Shown here: positions 7,823 through 14,594 of the stretch, in pieces
Numbering within the stretch: position 1 is the first letter of the stretch
How the letters are laid out: each line of letters starts with the position of its first letter
Assembly (NCBI GenBank): GCA_900554275.1
Contig: USGS01000031.1
Coordinates: 1-17,690 of the forward strand
Direction: 5' to 3'
From: an uncultured Eubacteriales bacterium
Lineage (GTDB): Bacteria > Bacillota > Clostridia > Oscillospirales > Oscillospiraceae
Length of the DNA: 17,690 nt
The notes under the pieces: generated by a model
Seen by the model: only the letters and a program-made list of their open reading frames with translations
Told to the model about the DNA's origin: nothing
The model's database searches: none
Position numbers and translations under genes: made by a program

Positions 7823-7837
7823 GTGACATTGTGACAA
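7816..7837. promoter_or_regulatory. Inverted repeat over the -35 box (possible operator)
   Basis: TTGTCA and TGACAA are separated by ten bases and overlap the -35 hexamer of the lysine operon promoter. The arrangement would suit a dimeric repressor, but part of the symmetry comes from the -35 consensus itself, and no regulator is identified in the window. Confidence 0.25.
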
Positions 7838-7939
7838 AAAAGACAATAACTTTTTTGTGCGATACGAATAAATTTCAGCGGGCGGATTTGTAAATATTTC
7901 CCGGAAAGAAACTCCGGGAGCAGGGCTGCCGCCGCAGTG

Positions 7940-7969
7940 AAAACACGGCGTCCCCGAGGGGACGCCGTG
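7940..7969 (-). terminator. Terminator of the TasA-like gene
   Basis: A GC-rich inverted repeat (7944-7969, arms CACGGCGTCC and GGACGCCGTG) is followed on the minus strand by TTTT. It lies 74 bases past the stop of the gene at 8043-9533 and separates it from the lysine operon promoter. An imperfect AACCAC/GTGGTT pairing at 7989-8034 lies between the stop codon and this hairpin. Confidence 0.75.
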
Positions 7970-8042
7970 CTGTTCTCCGCCGTGAAAGCAACCACACACG
8001 GCGGCCCGCCTGGAAAGGGTAAGACCAGGTGGTTGAAGAAGA

Positions 8043-9533
8043 TTATTTTACGGTCACGACCAACTGGTCGGCGGTAAGAATCTTGTGATAACTGCCGCCT
8101 GCTGCGCCGGTCTGATAGGAGAAGATGTACTGACCTGTAGTCGTCTGGACAAAGCTGCCAGTTACGATTTCTCGCGTCGCATAAGCGTTGAAGTTCGGGG
8201 TAGGCGTTGCGGTGAAGCCGTCAAAGGTGCAGTTGTCAACGGTGATGTTGTAGCTGATGCCATCCTTGATGTGATCAAGGAAGATGGCAGACTTGGCAGC
8301 GCTGCCGGTGTTCTTGAATGCGCAGTTCTTTACCATCAGATTGACGGGCGTGCTGCCCTCGCTGTAAATTTTAATGCCGTAGCCGTCGGTGTTGAATTTG
8401 CAGTCATCGAAAACAACGTCCTTGCAGCCGTAGCCGACCTGAGAGACAGGCTGGGTAAAGGTGCAGCCGGAGAACACGAACTTGCTTGCGATGGTCTTCT
8501 TCAATTCGCCGTTGAATGTGCAGTCAATAAAGGTGACTACGCCGCCGCGGGCGCAAATACCAGAAATTGCGCTGGAGTCAATGGTAATGCCCTGGAAGGT
8601 CAGGTTTGCGTTATCCTGGTAGGAAAGTGCGCCCTCATAGCCGGGGTTCGTGTTCTGAAGTTTAACCGTTGTAGTTTTATCACCGGTGATCTTAATATCC
8701 GATGTGTGTCCCTGCGCCGGAGTGGCTACACCACTATCAATGGAAACGGCGGTGTTGGCGGGCAGCACGATCTGAGTAGGCGTGGTCTTGCCGGTAGCGG
8801 AGTCAACTGCCTTAGCCGCAGTGATGGCATCCATGACAGCGCCATTCACAGCCGCCGCTTCTCCTGCCGCAATCTGAACGGTGGTCACCTCGGGATACTC
8901 AGCGAACTTGTCGTAATCATTGCGGGTGCTGTCGTACTCGCCGGTGGCCTGGGTGGCATAGACGGCGATGCCAAATTTATCAATGTAAAGACTCTGATAG
9001 TCGTTATCAGCTTCCGCCTTCATATGACCGGTAATGGAAATCGTCTCGACTTCACCAGCCTTCAACGGCTGATCCGTAATGATGGCAATGCCTCCACCAA
9101 GGTCGGCCTTGATCTGCTCACTGGTCACGTCAAGGACGGTATTGTTCAGCTTGATGGTCCAGTCGATCACATCCAGCAGGGTCTTACCGTTCTTTGTGGA
9201 AATATCCGCAGCTGTGAGAATGACCTTGTACTTGAGCGCCAGATTGCCAGCATTCTTAATCTTGAACTGCTCCAGATTGTAGGTGCAGTTCGGCTCCCAC
9301 AGAACATCGCCGGTATCTTGGGTCTTCCATTTCAGCGGCACATTTTCTGCAAGCAGCTGGCCGCTCGCATCCAGCAGCTCCACGTCCAGATTACCGGCCT
9401 CGATCTTGTTGACGCTGGTGCGGGCGGTGTCGGTGAACCACGCGAACGTAGTTCCCAGCAGCATGACCACGCACATGACCAGCGCCATGACGCTGGTCAG
9501 CAGCGCCCGTTTGGTTTGCCTGTGACTATTCAT
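8043..9533 (-). CDS. SipW-type signal-peptide (TasA/CalY-like) secreted protein with beta-helix C-terminus
   Basis: A 496-residue secreted protein. Residues 8-31 form a positively charged then hydrophobic signal ending in the hallmark GTTFAWFTDT, followed by NKIEAGNLDVEL, the pattern of TasA/CalY and similar proteins cleaved by the SipW signal peptidase. Residues 35-210 resemble the TasA beta-sandwich. From about 275 to 440 the sequence has repeating short strands ending in (I/S/D/K)xC(T/K/A)F, as in a right-handed parallel beta-helix. No LPxTG or C-terminal membrane anchor is seen. It is a single-gene unit with its own promoter and terminator. Biofilm matrix fibre or adhesin is a family-based guess; no function can be assigned. 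No SipW gene is in the window. Confidence 0.88.
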   Translation of the reverse strand: MNSHRQTKRALLTSVMALVMCVVMLLGTTFAWFTDTARTSVNKIEAGNLDVELLDASGQLLAENVPLKWKTQDTGDVLWEPNCTYNLEQFKIKNAGNLALKYKVILTAADISTKNGKTLLDVIDWTIKLNNTVLDVTSEQIKADLGGGIAIITDQPLKAGEVETISITGHMKAEADNDYQSLYIDKFGIAVYATQATGEYDSTRNDYDKFAEYPEVTTVQIAAGEAAAVNGAVMDAITAAKAVDSATGKTTPTQIVLPANTAVSIDSGVATPAQGHTSDIKITGDKTTTVKLQNTNPGYEGALSYQDNANLTFQGITIDSSAISGICARGGVVTFIDCTFNGELKKTIASKFVFSGCTFTQPVSQVGYGCKDVVFDDCKFNTDGYGIKIYSEGSTPVNLMVKNCAFKNTGSAAKSAIFLDHIKDGISYNITVDNCTFDGFTATPTPNFNAYATREIVTGSFVQTTTGQYIFSYQTGAAGGSYHKILTADQLVVTVK

Positions 9534-9574
9534 ATCCTTGTACCCCTTTGTTAAAATTTACAGCCAATACGTTT

Positions 9575-9618
9575 CATTCTTTGCTTTCACAAAGAATGGA
9601 AAACCCCTATAGGGGTTT
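9575..9618 (-). promoter_or_regulatory. Two hairpins in the leader of the TasA-like gene
   Basis: The roughly 100-base leader contains a perfect 18-base palindrome (9601-9618, AACCCC-TATA-GGGGTT core, followed by Ts on minus) and then a hairpin with 9-bp arms (9575-9598, CATTCTTTG and CAAAGAATG). The first looks like a small attenuator; the second ends about 40 bases before the ATG. No known riboswitch core was recognised. A regulatory role is inference. Confidence 0.5.
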
Positions 9619-9643
9619 CGCACCGGTCTGCATCGATGGTTTG

Positions 9644-9672
9644 AGTATAGCATCGCATTCTCGGGGTTGCAA
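9644..9672 (-). promoter_or_regulatory. Promoter of the TasA-like gene
   Basis: Minus-strand TTGCAA (9667-9672), a 17-base spacer and extended -10 TGC-TATACT (9644-9652). It shares a 14-base core with the kamBC promoter. Confidence 0.7.
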
Positions 9673-9766
9673 GCGCGGACAGAGAAATTTTTTACATTTC
9701 GGCAGGTTTGACAAATTTTTTCGGCAAAGTTGGGCGAAATGGCTAAAATCCCCCATCCTTGAACGA

Positions 9767-9802
9767 CCAAAGAGGGAGGGCGTGCGCGCCCTCCCTCTTT
9801 GG
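9767..9802. terminator. 36-base perfect palindrome after kamC
   Basis: Two perfectly complementary 16-base arms (starting CCAAAGAGGGAGGG) enclose a TGCG loop, 74 bases past the kamC stop. Neither side has a clean T-run, though TTTGG is within the stem end. It most likely ends the kamBC transcript or blocks read-through into the TasA-like promoter; it could instead be a mobile palindromic element. Confidence 0.5.
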
Positions 9803-9874
9803 AAACACCCTCCGGGGGAACAATCCCTCCGTCACGGCCTTTGGCCGCGACACCTCCCTTTGCACAAGGGAGGC
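9803..9874. repeat. Hairpin block resembling a dispersed intergenic repeat
   Basis: Three tandem inverted pairs lie between the palindrome and the kamC stop: CCCTCCGGGGG-type, a GTCaCGGCC-TTT-GGCCGcGAC hairpin (9831-9851), and CCTCCCTT/AAGGGAGG (9853-9873). From memory, similar blocks recur in intergenic regions of Oscillospiraceae genomes. That they repeat in this genome cannot be seen from a single copy. The left hairpin overlapping the gene end may also stabilise the kamC mRNA. Confidence 0.4.
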
Positions 9875-9875
9875 T

Positions 9876-11336
9876 TCAATAATTTTCCTCGATCATGGTG
9901 AGGATCTCAGGCTTGAGGGAGAGCATATGGCAGATGTTCAGGGCGTCCCGGGGGCAGTCGGACTTGCCCTCCACGCGGTAAAGGCCGTAGTTCATGTGGC
10001 GGGCGATGACGGCCACGCCGTCCTCGCTGGTGACGGCCAGCTCACGGCGGATGGCCTCCGGGTCGATGTCACGCAGGCCGATGATCTGATAGTGCGTCCG
10101 GGCGAACTCCGCCACCTTGTCGTAGTGGGTGGTCAGGAGGGAGATGGCGTTGACATCGTTGAGATAGCGGGTGACGGCCTGGACGATGAGCGCGCCCTCG
10201 TCGGGGTTCGTGCCCCGGGCGAACTCGTCCAGCAGGAACAGGGAGTAGCCCTGCTCCACCTCCGCCAGCGCCTTCTCAAAGTGGACGATCTCCGAGCCGA
10301 AGCCGGAAAGGCCGGACTGGATGGACTGGAGGTCATCGAAGAGCATCTTCACGCTGTGGAACAGGGGCATCCGGGCCTTTTTGGCACAGACCAGGAAGCC
10401 GGCCTGGAGCAGCAGGACGTTGAGGGCCACGGTCTTCATGGCCACGGACTTGCCGCCCATGTTCGCGCCGGTGATGACCGTTGCGCCGGGAGTCAGGGTG
10501 ATGGAGACGGGGACGAAGCGTCTCCCCTGCTCCGCCAGCAGGTCGCACAGCTCGGGGTTGACCATGTCGGTCAGCTCGAGGTCGCGGTCGGTGAGCTCCG
10601 GGCGGACGCCGCCGTAGCGCACGGCGAACAGCGCCTTCTGGATGATGAAATCCAGCCGTCCGGCGGCGTCGGCGTCGGAGAGCAGGTCGTCCACCATAGG
10701 GGCGAGGGCGGCGGCCATGGACTTGCGGACCTTCATCTCCTCGCTGTCCTCCTCGGCGCAGAGGTGGGTGCGCTTGAGGCGCAGGTCGTCCTTCTCCGCG
10801 TCGGTTTGGGCGTGGAACAGCCGCTCCTCCACGTCCTTCTTGGCCTGGCGTATCTCCTTGAGCCGCACCGTGGCGCTGTCAGGGATATAGAAGCCGCGGC
10901 TGCCGGTCTTGTCCGGGTCGAGGACGGCCAGGGCGGGCTTGGGGTCGTGGAAGGACAGGCCGTCGAACCGGGTGACAGCGTTGATCTCGTCGAACAGGGG
11001 GCGGAGGTTCTCCAGCCGCTGGAGGTAGCCCTTGATCTCGAACAGCTCCACATGGTCCGGGGTCTCCCCTGCCGCGCAGCGGCGCAGGGACGTGCGGATG
11101 TCCTTCATCTGGCACAGGACGGTCATGACCTTGGTGTAGGTGTCCTTCAGCTGCTCCGCGGCGTTGGCGGCCTGCTCCACGTTATACAGCTCGCGCTCCA
11201 GCTCCGGGCGTTCCTCCGGGGTGTAAAACCGCAGGCGGCGGATGCGCTCCTGGCCAAAGGGAGAGCAGCCGTGGAGCGTCTCCAGCACATATTGCAGGCC
11301 GATCTTCACCCGCTCGTCAAAATGGATCTCGATCAT
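9876..11336 (-). CDS. kamC: MutS-like ATPase, lysine 5,6-aminomutase reactivase KamC
   Basis: A 486-residue protein with the MutS-type ATPase module: Walker A GANMGGKS at residues 290-297, Walker B LFLLDEF near 366-372, the ARGTNPDEG signature and the TTHYDK switch. The N-terminal mismatch-recognition domains of true MutS are absent; residues 1-270 are mostly helical lever/clamp-like sequence. This matches KamC, the ATPase partner that reactivates adenosylcobalamin-dependent lysine 5,6-aminomutase. The start at 11336 is supported by AAGGAGG seven bases upstream and an ATGA overlap with kamB; the open frame extends further upstream but only antisense-like sequence is gained. Function is assigned from architecture and partner; a MutS-related DNA role is the alternative. 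Confidence 0.85.
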   Translation of the reverse strand: MIEIHFDERVKIGLQYVLETLHGCSPFGQERIRRLRFYTPEERPELERELYNVEQAANAAEQLKDTYTKVMTVLCQMKDIRTSLRRCAAGETPDHVELFEIKGYLQRLENLRPLFDEINAVTRFDGLSFHDPKPALAVLDPDKTGSRGFYIPDSATVRLKEIRQAKKDVEERLFHAQTDAEKDDLRLKRTHLCAEEDSEEMKVRKSMAAALAPMVDDLLSDADAAGRLDFIIQKALFAVRYGGVRPELTDRDLELTDMVNPELCDLLAEQGRRFVPVSITLTPGATVITGANMGGKSVAMKTVALNVLLLQAGFLVCAKKARMPLFHSVKMLFDDLQSIQSGLSGFGSEIVHFEKALAEVEQGYSLFLLDEFARGTNPDEGALIVQAVTRYLNDVNAISLLTTHYDKVAEFARTHYQIIGLRDIDPEAIRRELAVTSEDGVAVIARHMNYGLYRVEGKSDCPRDALNICHMLSLKPEILTMIEENY

Positions 11337-12262
11337 GCCAATTCCTCCTTTACGTTGATAACCGGGACATCCACCGCTTCGCGCATACGGAGCAGGAACT
11401 CGTCCTTGTCGAACTTCCAGCCGTAGGCGGACACGGGGTTGACGGTGACGCACAGCGTGCGGGCGGCGTCCTCCGTCTCCAGGGCCACGTCCCGGGTGGA
11501 CAGCTTATCCAAGGTGTCGGCAGTGAGCAGCACCTTGCTGGGGTCCTTCACCACCAGGCGGCAGCTGCGCAGCGCGCCGGAGCGCAGCAGGGGCAGCACC
11601 ATGGTATCCGTCAGTGCCCCGGGCAGCAGCGCCGCGCCGTGCTCCTTGACGCAGGCGGCCAGGTCGGTACACTCCGGAGGCAGCGTCTGCGCCTTGGGCA
11701 GGTTCATCAGGCGGTAGATGTGGGCCGTGTCGGCGATGACCTTGTCCATGCTCATGTGGTAGCTGGCGCCGGTGCAGAGGATGACGCCCTCCGCCACGGC
11801 CCGGGCGCCCAGACTCTTGCGGCCCAGCGCGCCGTCGATGACGGAGCGGTCCGCGCCCAGGTCGAAAAAATAGCGGGACACGTCCTTGAGCTGGGTGGTG
11901 ATGGACGGGCCGGCCAGCTGGACGTAGCCGGCGCTGCGGGCCCGGAGGATGACCACCTCGCCCAGGGGTGTGGGGATGCCGGTGGTCATGAGGATCTCCT
12001 TGGTCACGTCGCCCAGGCGGAGCATATCCTTGGCCGTGGCGATCATCGTACCCTCCTTCACGAAGATGCCGGGCTTCTCCGTGCCGGTGACCACGTCGGT
12101 GGATTCGCCGTCCCGCCCGATGGAGGTCAGGCCCAGCGTACCCCGCAGGTGGCCGCCGGTGAGCAGCCAGTTGAGCATGGTGGTCTTGCCGGCGTTTTTG
12201 CACATTCCCACGATGGACATGGTCTTTGTTTCATTGAGCCGCCGGATCAGCTCGTCATGCAT
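11333..12262 (-). CDS. kamB: P-loop protein, lysine 5,6-aminomutase reactivase KamB
   Basis: A 309-residue protein with a P-loop at residues 19-27 (GMCKNAGKT) and a GADRSVIDGALGRK segment near 170, consistent with a small nucleotide-binding protein. Immediately followed by the MutS-like kamC with an ATGA overlap, it fits KamB, the second subunit of the aminomutase reactivase. The ATG at 12262 begins MHDELIRRLNETK; an in-frame GTG three codons upstream (12271) is better spaced from the AAGGA sequence and may be the true start. It has its own extended -10 promoter and no riboswitch, so unlike KamDE it is probably not controlled by lysine attenuation. Biochemical role is inferred from family and pairing. 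Confidence 0.82.
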   Translation of the reverse strand: MHDELIRRLNETKTMSIVGMCKNAGKTTMLNWLLTGGHLRGTLGLTSIGRDGESTDVVTGTEKPGIFVKEGTMIATAKDMLRLGDVTKEILMTTGIPTPLGEVVILRARSAGYVQLAGPSITTQLKDVSRYFFDLGADRSVIDGALGRKSLGARAVAEGVILCTGASYHMSMDKVIADTAHIYRLMNLPKAQTLPPECTDLAACVKEHGAALLPGALTDTMVLPLLRSGALRSCRLVVKDPSKVLLTADTLDKLSTRDVALETEDAARTLCVTVNPVSAYGWKFDKDEFLLRMREAVDVPVINVKEELA

Positions 12263-12301
12263 GGCGTACACGCCCTTTCCTTGGTATTCAGTCAATTTTT
12301 G

Positions 12302-12310
12302 AGTATAGCA
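12302..12310 (-). promoter_or_regulatory. Extended -10 promoter of kamBC
   Basis: Minus-strand TGC-TATACT with no good -35 box 17 bases upstream (a T-rich stretch shared with the glmS terminator tail). Transcription would begin near 12295, leaving a leader of about 30 bases, too short for a riboswitch. Confidence 0.65.
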
Positions 12311-12320
12311 TATCGGGAGG

Positions 12321-12361
12321 AAAAAAGAAAGGGGAGAAACGGATTTTATCCGCTTCTCCCC
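12321..12361 (-). terminator. Terminator of glmS
   Basis: A 14-bp stem (12331-12361, GGGGAGAAGCGGAT with its complement, one G-U pair, loop AAA) begins eight bases past the glmS stop and is followed on the minus strand by TTTCTTTTTT. The tail runs into the kamBC promoter region. Confidence 0.93.
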
Positions 12362-12368
12362 TTTTACC

Positions 12369-14204
12369 TTATTCCACGGTAACGGATTTGGCCAGGTTGC
12401 GGGGCTTGTCGATGTCGCAGCCCCGCTCCAGTGCCGCGTAATACGCCAGCAGCTGCAGGGGCAGAACGCCCAGCTGGGGCAGCAGCATGGTCTCCGCCCG
12501 TGGGACGGTGAGCACCGTGTCCACATGGCGGCGCAGCTCCTCCCCCCCGTCCTCGGTGGTGAGGGCCAGCACGGACGCGCCCCGGGCCTGCACCTCCACC
12601 ACGTTGCTGAGGGCCTTGTCGAACAGCGGCATATAGGTGGCCACGGCGATGACCGGCGCGCCGGGCTTGGTCAGGGAGATCGTGCCGTGCTTCAGCTCGC
12701 CGGAGGCGTAGGCCTCGGAGTGGATGTAGCTGATCTCCTTCAGCTTCAGGCTGCCCTCTAAGGACAGGGCGTAGTCCAGGTTGCGGCCGATGAAGAAGAT
12801 ATGCTCGTGGCCCGCCAGGGCTTTGGCGGCGGACCGGATGGCATCGGTATCGGAGAGAATGGCCTCCATCTGTCTGGGCAGGGCCTCGATGCCCCGGACC
12901 ATGGCGGTGTACGTCTCCAGGTCCACCGTGCCCAGCACATCGCCGAAGTACAGGCCCAGCAGGTGCAGCACCACCATTTGGGTGGTGTACGCCTTGGTGG
13001 TGGCCACGGCGATCTCCGGGCCGGCCCAGGTATACAGCACATCGTCGCTCTCCCGGGCGATGGACGAGCCCACCACATTGACGATGGACAGCACCCGCGC
13101 GCCCCGCTTTTTGGCCTCGCGGAGGGCGGCCATGGAGTCCAGCGTCTCGCCGGACTGGCTGATGACGATGACCAGGTCGCCCTGGGACACCAGGGGGTCG
13201 CTGTAACGGAACTCGGAGGCCAGGCACACCTCCACCGGACGGCGGAGCAGACGCTCCAGCGTGTATTTGCCCACCATGCCCACATGGTAGCTGGAGCCGC
13301 AGGCGATGATGAGGATGCGGCCCAGGCGGCGGATGTCCTCGTCGGTCATGGTCAGGTCGCTGAGCAGCACGCGGCCGTCGCGGATGCGGCCGGTGATGGC
13401 CCGGCGCACCGCGTCGGGCTGCTCGTAGATCTCCTTGAGCATAAAGTGGGGGTAGCCGCCCTTTTCCGCCGCGGCCACGTCCCAGTCGATGTGGTTGTGG
13501 GGCTTTTCCATGGGTCTGCGGCGCTCGTCGTAGAGGCGGATGCCGGAGGCGGTGATCACCGCCAGCTCGCCATCGTCCATGTAGATAACGTCGCGAGTGT
13601 AGGGCAGCAGGGCCGTCACATCGGAGGCCAGGAAGTTCTCGCCCTGGCCGCAGCCCAGCAGCAGCGGTGCGTCCTTCCGGGCGGCGATGACGCGGTCCGG
13701 CTTGTCGGCGCAGACGATGCCCAGGGCATACGCGCCCTCCACGGCGGAGAGCATACTGTTCACCGCCTCGAATACGTCGCCGCAGCGGTCGTAGTAGAAG
13801 CTGAGGAGCTGGGCCACCACCTCGGTGTCCGTCTCGGAGCGGAAGGTGTAGCCCTGCTGGATGAGCTGGGCCTTCAAGCGGGCAAAGTTCTCGATAATGC
13901 CGTTGTGGACAACGGCGAAGCGGCCGTCGCCGCTGGTCTGGGGATGGGCGTTGACCTGATTGGGCTCACCGTGGGTGGCCCAGCGGGTGTGGCCCACGCC
14001 CACCGTGCCGGTGAGGGCCGCGCCGTCCGCCGTCAGCTCCGCCAGGGCCGCCAGCCGGCCCGGCGTTTTATAGACCTGCAGTCCCGCCGGGCCGCACACC
14101 GCCATGCCGGCGGAGTCGTAGCCGCGGTACTCCAAACGGCGCAGGCCGTCCAGCAGGATCGGGGCGGCCTGCCGGCTGCCCACGTAGCCTACTATTCCAC
14201 ACAT
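12369..14204 (-). CDS. glmS: Glutamine-fructose-6-phosphate aminotransferase (isomerising)
   Basis: Makes glucosamine-6-phosphate from fructose-6-phosphate and glutamine, the first step to UDP-GlcNAc for peptidoglycan. The 611-residue protein has the N-terminal class II glutamine amidotransferase domain with catalytic Cys2 (MCGIVGYVG), the LEYRGYDSAG segment, and two SIS sugar-isomerase domains (ACGSSYHVG and SQSGETLDS motifs, then SEAYASGELKHG) ending in the invariant DKPRNLAKSVTVE. AGGAGG lies nine bases before the ATG. Its leader carries a glmS ribozyme, so the gene is controlled by its own product. It is unrelated to the lysine genes beside it and has its own terminator. Confidence 0.98.
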   Translation of the reverse strand: MCGIVGYVGSRQAAPILLDGLRRLEYRGYDSAGMAVCGPAGLQVYKTPGRLAALAELTADGAALTGTVGVGHTRWATHGEPNQVNAHPQTSGDGRFAVVHNGIIENFARLKAQLIQQGYTFRSETDTEVVAQLLSFYYDRCGDVFEAVNSMLSAVEGAYALGIVCADKPDRVIAARKDAPLLLGCGQGENFLASDVTALLPYTRDVIYMDDGELAVITASGIRLYDERRRPMEKPHNHIDWDVAAAEKGGYPHFMLKEIYEQPDAVRRAITGRIRDGRVLLSDLTMTDEDIRRLGRILIIACGSSYHVGMVGKYTLERLLRRPVEVCLASEFRYSDPLVSQGDLVIVISQSGETLDSMAALREAKKRGARVLSIVNVVGSSIARESDDVLYTWAGPEIAVATTKAYTTQMVVLHLLGLYFGDVLGTVDLETYTAMVRGIEALPRQMEAILSDTDAIRSAAKALAGHEHIFFIGRNLDYALSLEGSLKLKEISYIHSEAYASGELKHGTISLTKPGAPVIAVATYMPLFDKALSNVVEVQARGASVLALTTEDGGEELRRHVDTVLTVPRAETMLLPQLGVLPLQLLAYYAALERGCDIDKPRNLAKSVTVE

Positions 14205-14263
14205 AATTCAATTCCTCCTGATAAAGATAGAGGAAGAGCAAATGCGCAGACCATTTGTCTTCG

Positions 14264-14465
14264 CATCCGGTCACAGCCCCTCTGTTTTGCGGTCACCCGC
14301 ATATTTACTGGCTGTGTACGCGCCCGGACGGCACGGAAGGACATCCGCCGAATATTTCGATGATCCTCCACCTCGTTACCCCCTCTCGCCGCGCCTTTGC
14401 GCCTCGTCTGAGCGAAAAAATCTGCGGCGATAGGCAAATAGCCAAAATGAGGGGGGCATGGCGCT
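14264..14465 (-). ncRNA. glmS ribozyme (glucosamine-6-phosphate-dependent self-cleaving leader)
   Basis: On the minus strand AGCGCC marks the cleavage site, between 14465 (A) and 14464 (G). The conserved core follows at 14342-14378: ACGAGG, ATCATCGAAA and TTCGGCGGATG, all hallmarks of the class. CCCCCCTC pairs with GAGAGGGGG before the core, CGCCGC with GCGGCG in the variable arm, and CACAGCC (14310-14316) with GGCTGTG (14272-14278) closes the P4 region. Glucosamine-6-phosphate acts as coenzyme for cleavage, after which the downstream mRNA is degraded. The variable region between cleavage site and core (about 88 bases) seems long compared with the Bacillus version. Confidence 0.93.
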
Positions 14466-14594
14466 TGTGTAGACCCGATGGTCTAAATCCTCCTTTCTGT
14501 TCTGCGAAACATATATACGAAGCGGCGAGCCGCTGTATACCGACATAAATTCCCCGGGGCGGGGCATACTGGGTGCGAAAGGGGTGGTTATCTC
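14466..14594. other. Divergent glmS / DUF421 intergenic leader region
   Basis: Must hold the promoters of both glmS (minus) and the DUF421 gene (plus), but no pair of boxes is convincing; TATATA at 14511-14517 is the best -10 candidate. A perfect hairpin TAGACC-CGAT-GGTCTA (14470-14485) lies just upstream of the ribozyme cleavage site, and AGCGGC-GA-GCCGCT (14521-14534) is a second palindrome. AAAGGGG before 14595 is the ribosome binding site of the plus-strand gene. Confidence 0.4.

Noticed and set aside
7796..7999. Minus-strand frame of 67 codons upstream of the riboswitch
   Set aside because: It spans the terminator hairpin and the lysine operon promoter and has no ribosome binding site.
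9558..9770. Minus-strand frame of 70 codons before the TasA-like gene
   Set aside because: It covers the promoter and the two leader hairpins; the translation has no protein-like features.
9876..11336. Calling kamC a true MutS or MutS2 mismatch-repair protein
   Set aside because: It lacks the N-terminal mismatch-binding domain and the Smr tail, is under 500 residues and is translationally coupled to a KamB-like gene.
8085..14363. Long plus-strand frames opposite the TasA-like gene, kamC and glmS (8085-9554, 9759-11426, 12801-14363)
   Set aside because: Antisense shadows of well-identified genes; translations show no motifs and run through terminators or the ribozyme.
14376..14567. Small minus-strand frames in the glmS leader (14376-14567 and 14192-14437)
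   Set aside because: They overlap the glmS ribozyme core, whose conservation explains the sequence.
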